This document shows, piece by piece, positions 5,833 to 6,943 of a DNA stretch of 6,943 nt (the first letter of the stretch is position 1; every line of letters starts with the position of its first letter). The DNA is taken from positions 5,854-12,796 of the forward strand of contig JAGRJZ010000018.1 in assembly GCA_020442505.1 (NCBI GenBank). The letters run 5' to 3'. Source of the stretch: Alphaproteobacteria bacterium (GTDB taxonomy: Bacteria; Pseudomonadota; Alphaproteobacteria; Micavibrionales; Micavibrionaceae). Both the position numbers and the translations under genes were made by a program. The notes beneath the pieces are model-generated. The model saw only the letters and a program-made list of their open reading frames with translations, made no database searches and was not told where the DNA came from.

Positions 5833-6943
5833 ATGACGTCTCATTTCACCGACCACAAAGTTAAGGACATCGCTCTGGCCGATTGGGGCCGGAAGGAAAT
5901 CACGATTGCCGAGACGGAAATGCCCGGTTTGATGGCCTTGCGCACCGAATACGGCGCGCAAAAACCTCTGAAAGGGGCGCGGATCGCCGGGTGTCTGCAT
6001 ATGACGATCCAGACCGCGGTGTTGATCGAGACCCTGACGGTGCTGGGCGCGGAAGTACGGTGGAGCTCATGCAACATTTTCTCAACCCAGGACCATGCGG
6101 CCGCCGCGATCGCCGCCGCGGGCATTCCCGTCTTCGCCTGGAAGGGAATGAAGGACGAGGAATTCTGGCAATGCATTCGCGAGACGATCGAGGGGCCGGA
6201 CGGCTGGCGCCCCAATATGATCCTCGACGACGGGGGCGATTTGACGCTGATGATGCATAACGACTACGCGGGTCTGCTCGAAAACGAGGTCAAAGGCATT
6301 TCCGAAGAAACAACCACGGGGGTTCACCGTCTTGTCGAAATGGCGAAAAAGGGCCTGTTGCTGGTTCCGGCGATCAACGTGAACGATTCGGTGACAAAAT
6401 CGAAATTCGACAATAAATATGGCTGCCGCGAATCGCTGGTGGATGGAATCCGCCGCGCGACCGACGTGATGATCGCAGGAAAAATCGCGGTGGTCGCTGG
6501 GTTCGGGGATGTCGGAAAAGGGTCGGCTGAATCGCTTCGCTCGCAAGGGGCCCGCGTTCTGGTCACCGAAATCGACCCGATCTGCGCGCTGCAAGCTTGC
6601 ATGGAGGGCTACGAAGTCGTCACGATGGAAGACGCCGTGCCGCAGGGGGACATTTTCGTGACCACCACGGGGAACAAAGACGTGATCACCGTCGATCATA
6701 TGCGGGCCATGAAGGACCGCGCGATCGTTTGCAATATCGGTCACTTTGATAACGAAATCCAGGTGGAACCGCTACGCAACATGACATGGCACAACGTCAA
6801 ACCGCAGGTCGACGAAATCGAATTTCCGGATGGTAAGCGCATTATTTTGCTGGCCGAGGGGCGTCTGGTCAATCTGGGCTGCGCGACGGGCCATCCGAGC
6901 TTTGTCATGAGCAATTCCTTCACGAATCAGGTGCTGGCCCAGA
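5833..6943 (+). CDS. ahcY: S-adenosylhomocysteine hydrolase, 3'-truncated by window edge
   Basis: NAD-dependent cytoplasmic enzyme that splits S-adenosylhomocysteine into adenosine and homocysteine, relieving product inhibition of methyltransferases. The frame is open from ATG 5833 to the window end (370 codons, with roughly 60 or more expected beyond). Conserved elements in order are DIALADWGRKEI near the start, HMTIQTAVL from His56, CNIFSTQDHAAAAI, DDGGD (132-136), SEETTTGVH from Ser157, NVNDSVTKSKFDN with Lys189, Asp193 and Asn194, Cys198 (Cys195 in the human enzyme), the Rossmann NAD loop GFGDVGKG (223-230), Glu246 for the NAD ribose, and NIGHFDNE with His304. Only about 20 residues separate DDGGD from the EETTTG motif. 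This is the short form; the longer bacterial form has an insert of about 40 residues here. It is divergent from the orphan gene. All catalytic residues in the visible part are present. Confidence 0.97.
   Translation, partial: MTSHFTDHKVKDIALADWGRKEITIAETEMPGLMALRTEYGAQKPLKGARIAGCLHMTIQTAVLIETLTVLGAEVRWSSCNIFSTQDHAAAAIAAAGIPVFAWKGMKDEEFWQCIRETIEGPDGWRPNMILDDGGDLTLMMHNDYAGLLENEVKGISEETTTGVHRLVEMAKKGLLLVPAINVNDSVTKSKFDNKYGCRESLVDGIRRATDVMIAGKIAVVAGFGDVGKGSAESLRSQGARVLVTEIDPICALQACMEGYEVVTMEDAVPQGDIFVTTTGNKDVITVDHMRAMKDRAIVCNIGHFDNEIQVEPLRNMTWHNVKPQVDEIEFPDGKRIILLAEGRLVNLGCATGHPSFVMSNSFTNQVLAQ

Noticed and set aside
6082..6744. Minus-strand 220-codon frame inside ahcY
   Set aside because: Antisense to the conserved AhcY core; His/Arg-rich composition marks it as a shadow.

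Overview
The window is a dense, moderately GC-rich piece of a bacterial chromosome, most likely from an alphaproteobacterium. The main evidence is the order trpA-accD-folC, typical of that class, followed by a response regulator and sensor kinase that read as ChvI and ChvG (ExoS), and then ahcY, which often lies near chvI/chvG in this class. I cannot place it below class level. The sequence does not look like a member of the Rhizobiales: the usual hprK-manX-ptsH block between chvG and ahcY is absent. I saw no insertion sequence, phage gene, CRISPR array, tRNA or rRNA.

Layout. Bases 1-663 hold the 3' four-fifths of trpA (tryptophan synthase alpha), cut by the window edge. After 74 bp comes accD (738-1811), the carboxyltransferase beta subunit of acetyl-CoA carboxylase, with a long basic tail. 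Four bases later comes folC (1816-3156), the folate synthase/polyglutamylase. The folC stop overlaps the chvI start as ATGA (3153-3866), and chvG (3826-5205) begins inside the end of chvI. These five genes run in one direction with almost no spacing and could share a transcript, although a weak promoter candidate lies in the tail of folC. A convergent 122-bp gap leads to a lone minus-strand gene of unknown function (129 residues, 5328-5717). That gene diverges across 115 bp from ahcY (5833 to the right edge, incomplete), S-adenosylhomocysteine hydrolase.

How they fit together. TrpA, AccD and FolC are housekeeping enzymes of tryptophan, fatty acid and folate synthesis. ChvI/ChvG is a two-component system that in related bacteria responds to envelope stress and acid and controls exopolysaccharide, motility and host-association genes. 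AhcY removes S-adenosylhomocysteine left by methyltransferases and feeds the methyl cycle.

I found no clear undescribed system. The points most worth checking are the orphan gene where a PTS-regulatory block is usual, the tight coupling of folC to chvI/chvG, an ambiguous chvG start next to a run of seven G, an accD whose best ribosome-binding site points to a CTG rather than the obvious ATG, and an AhcY that lacks the insert I recall for most alphaproteobacterial versions.
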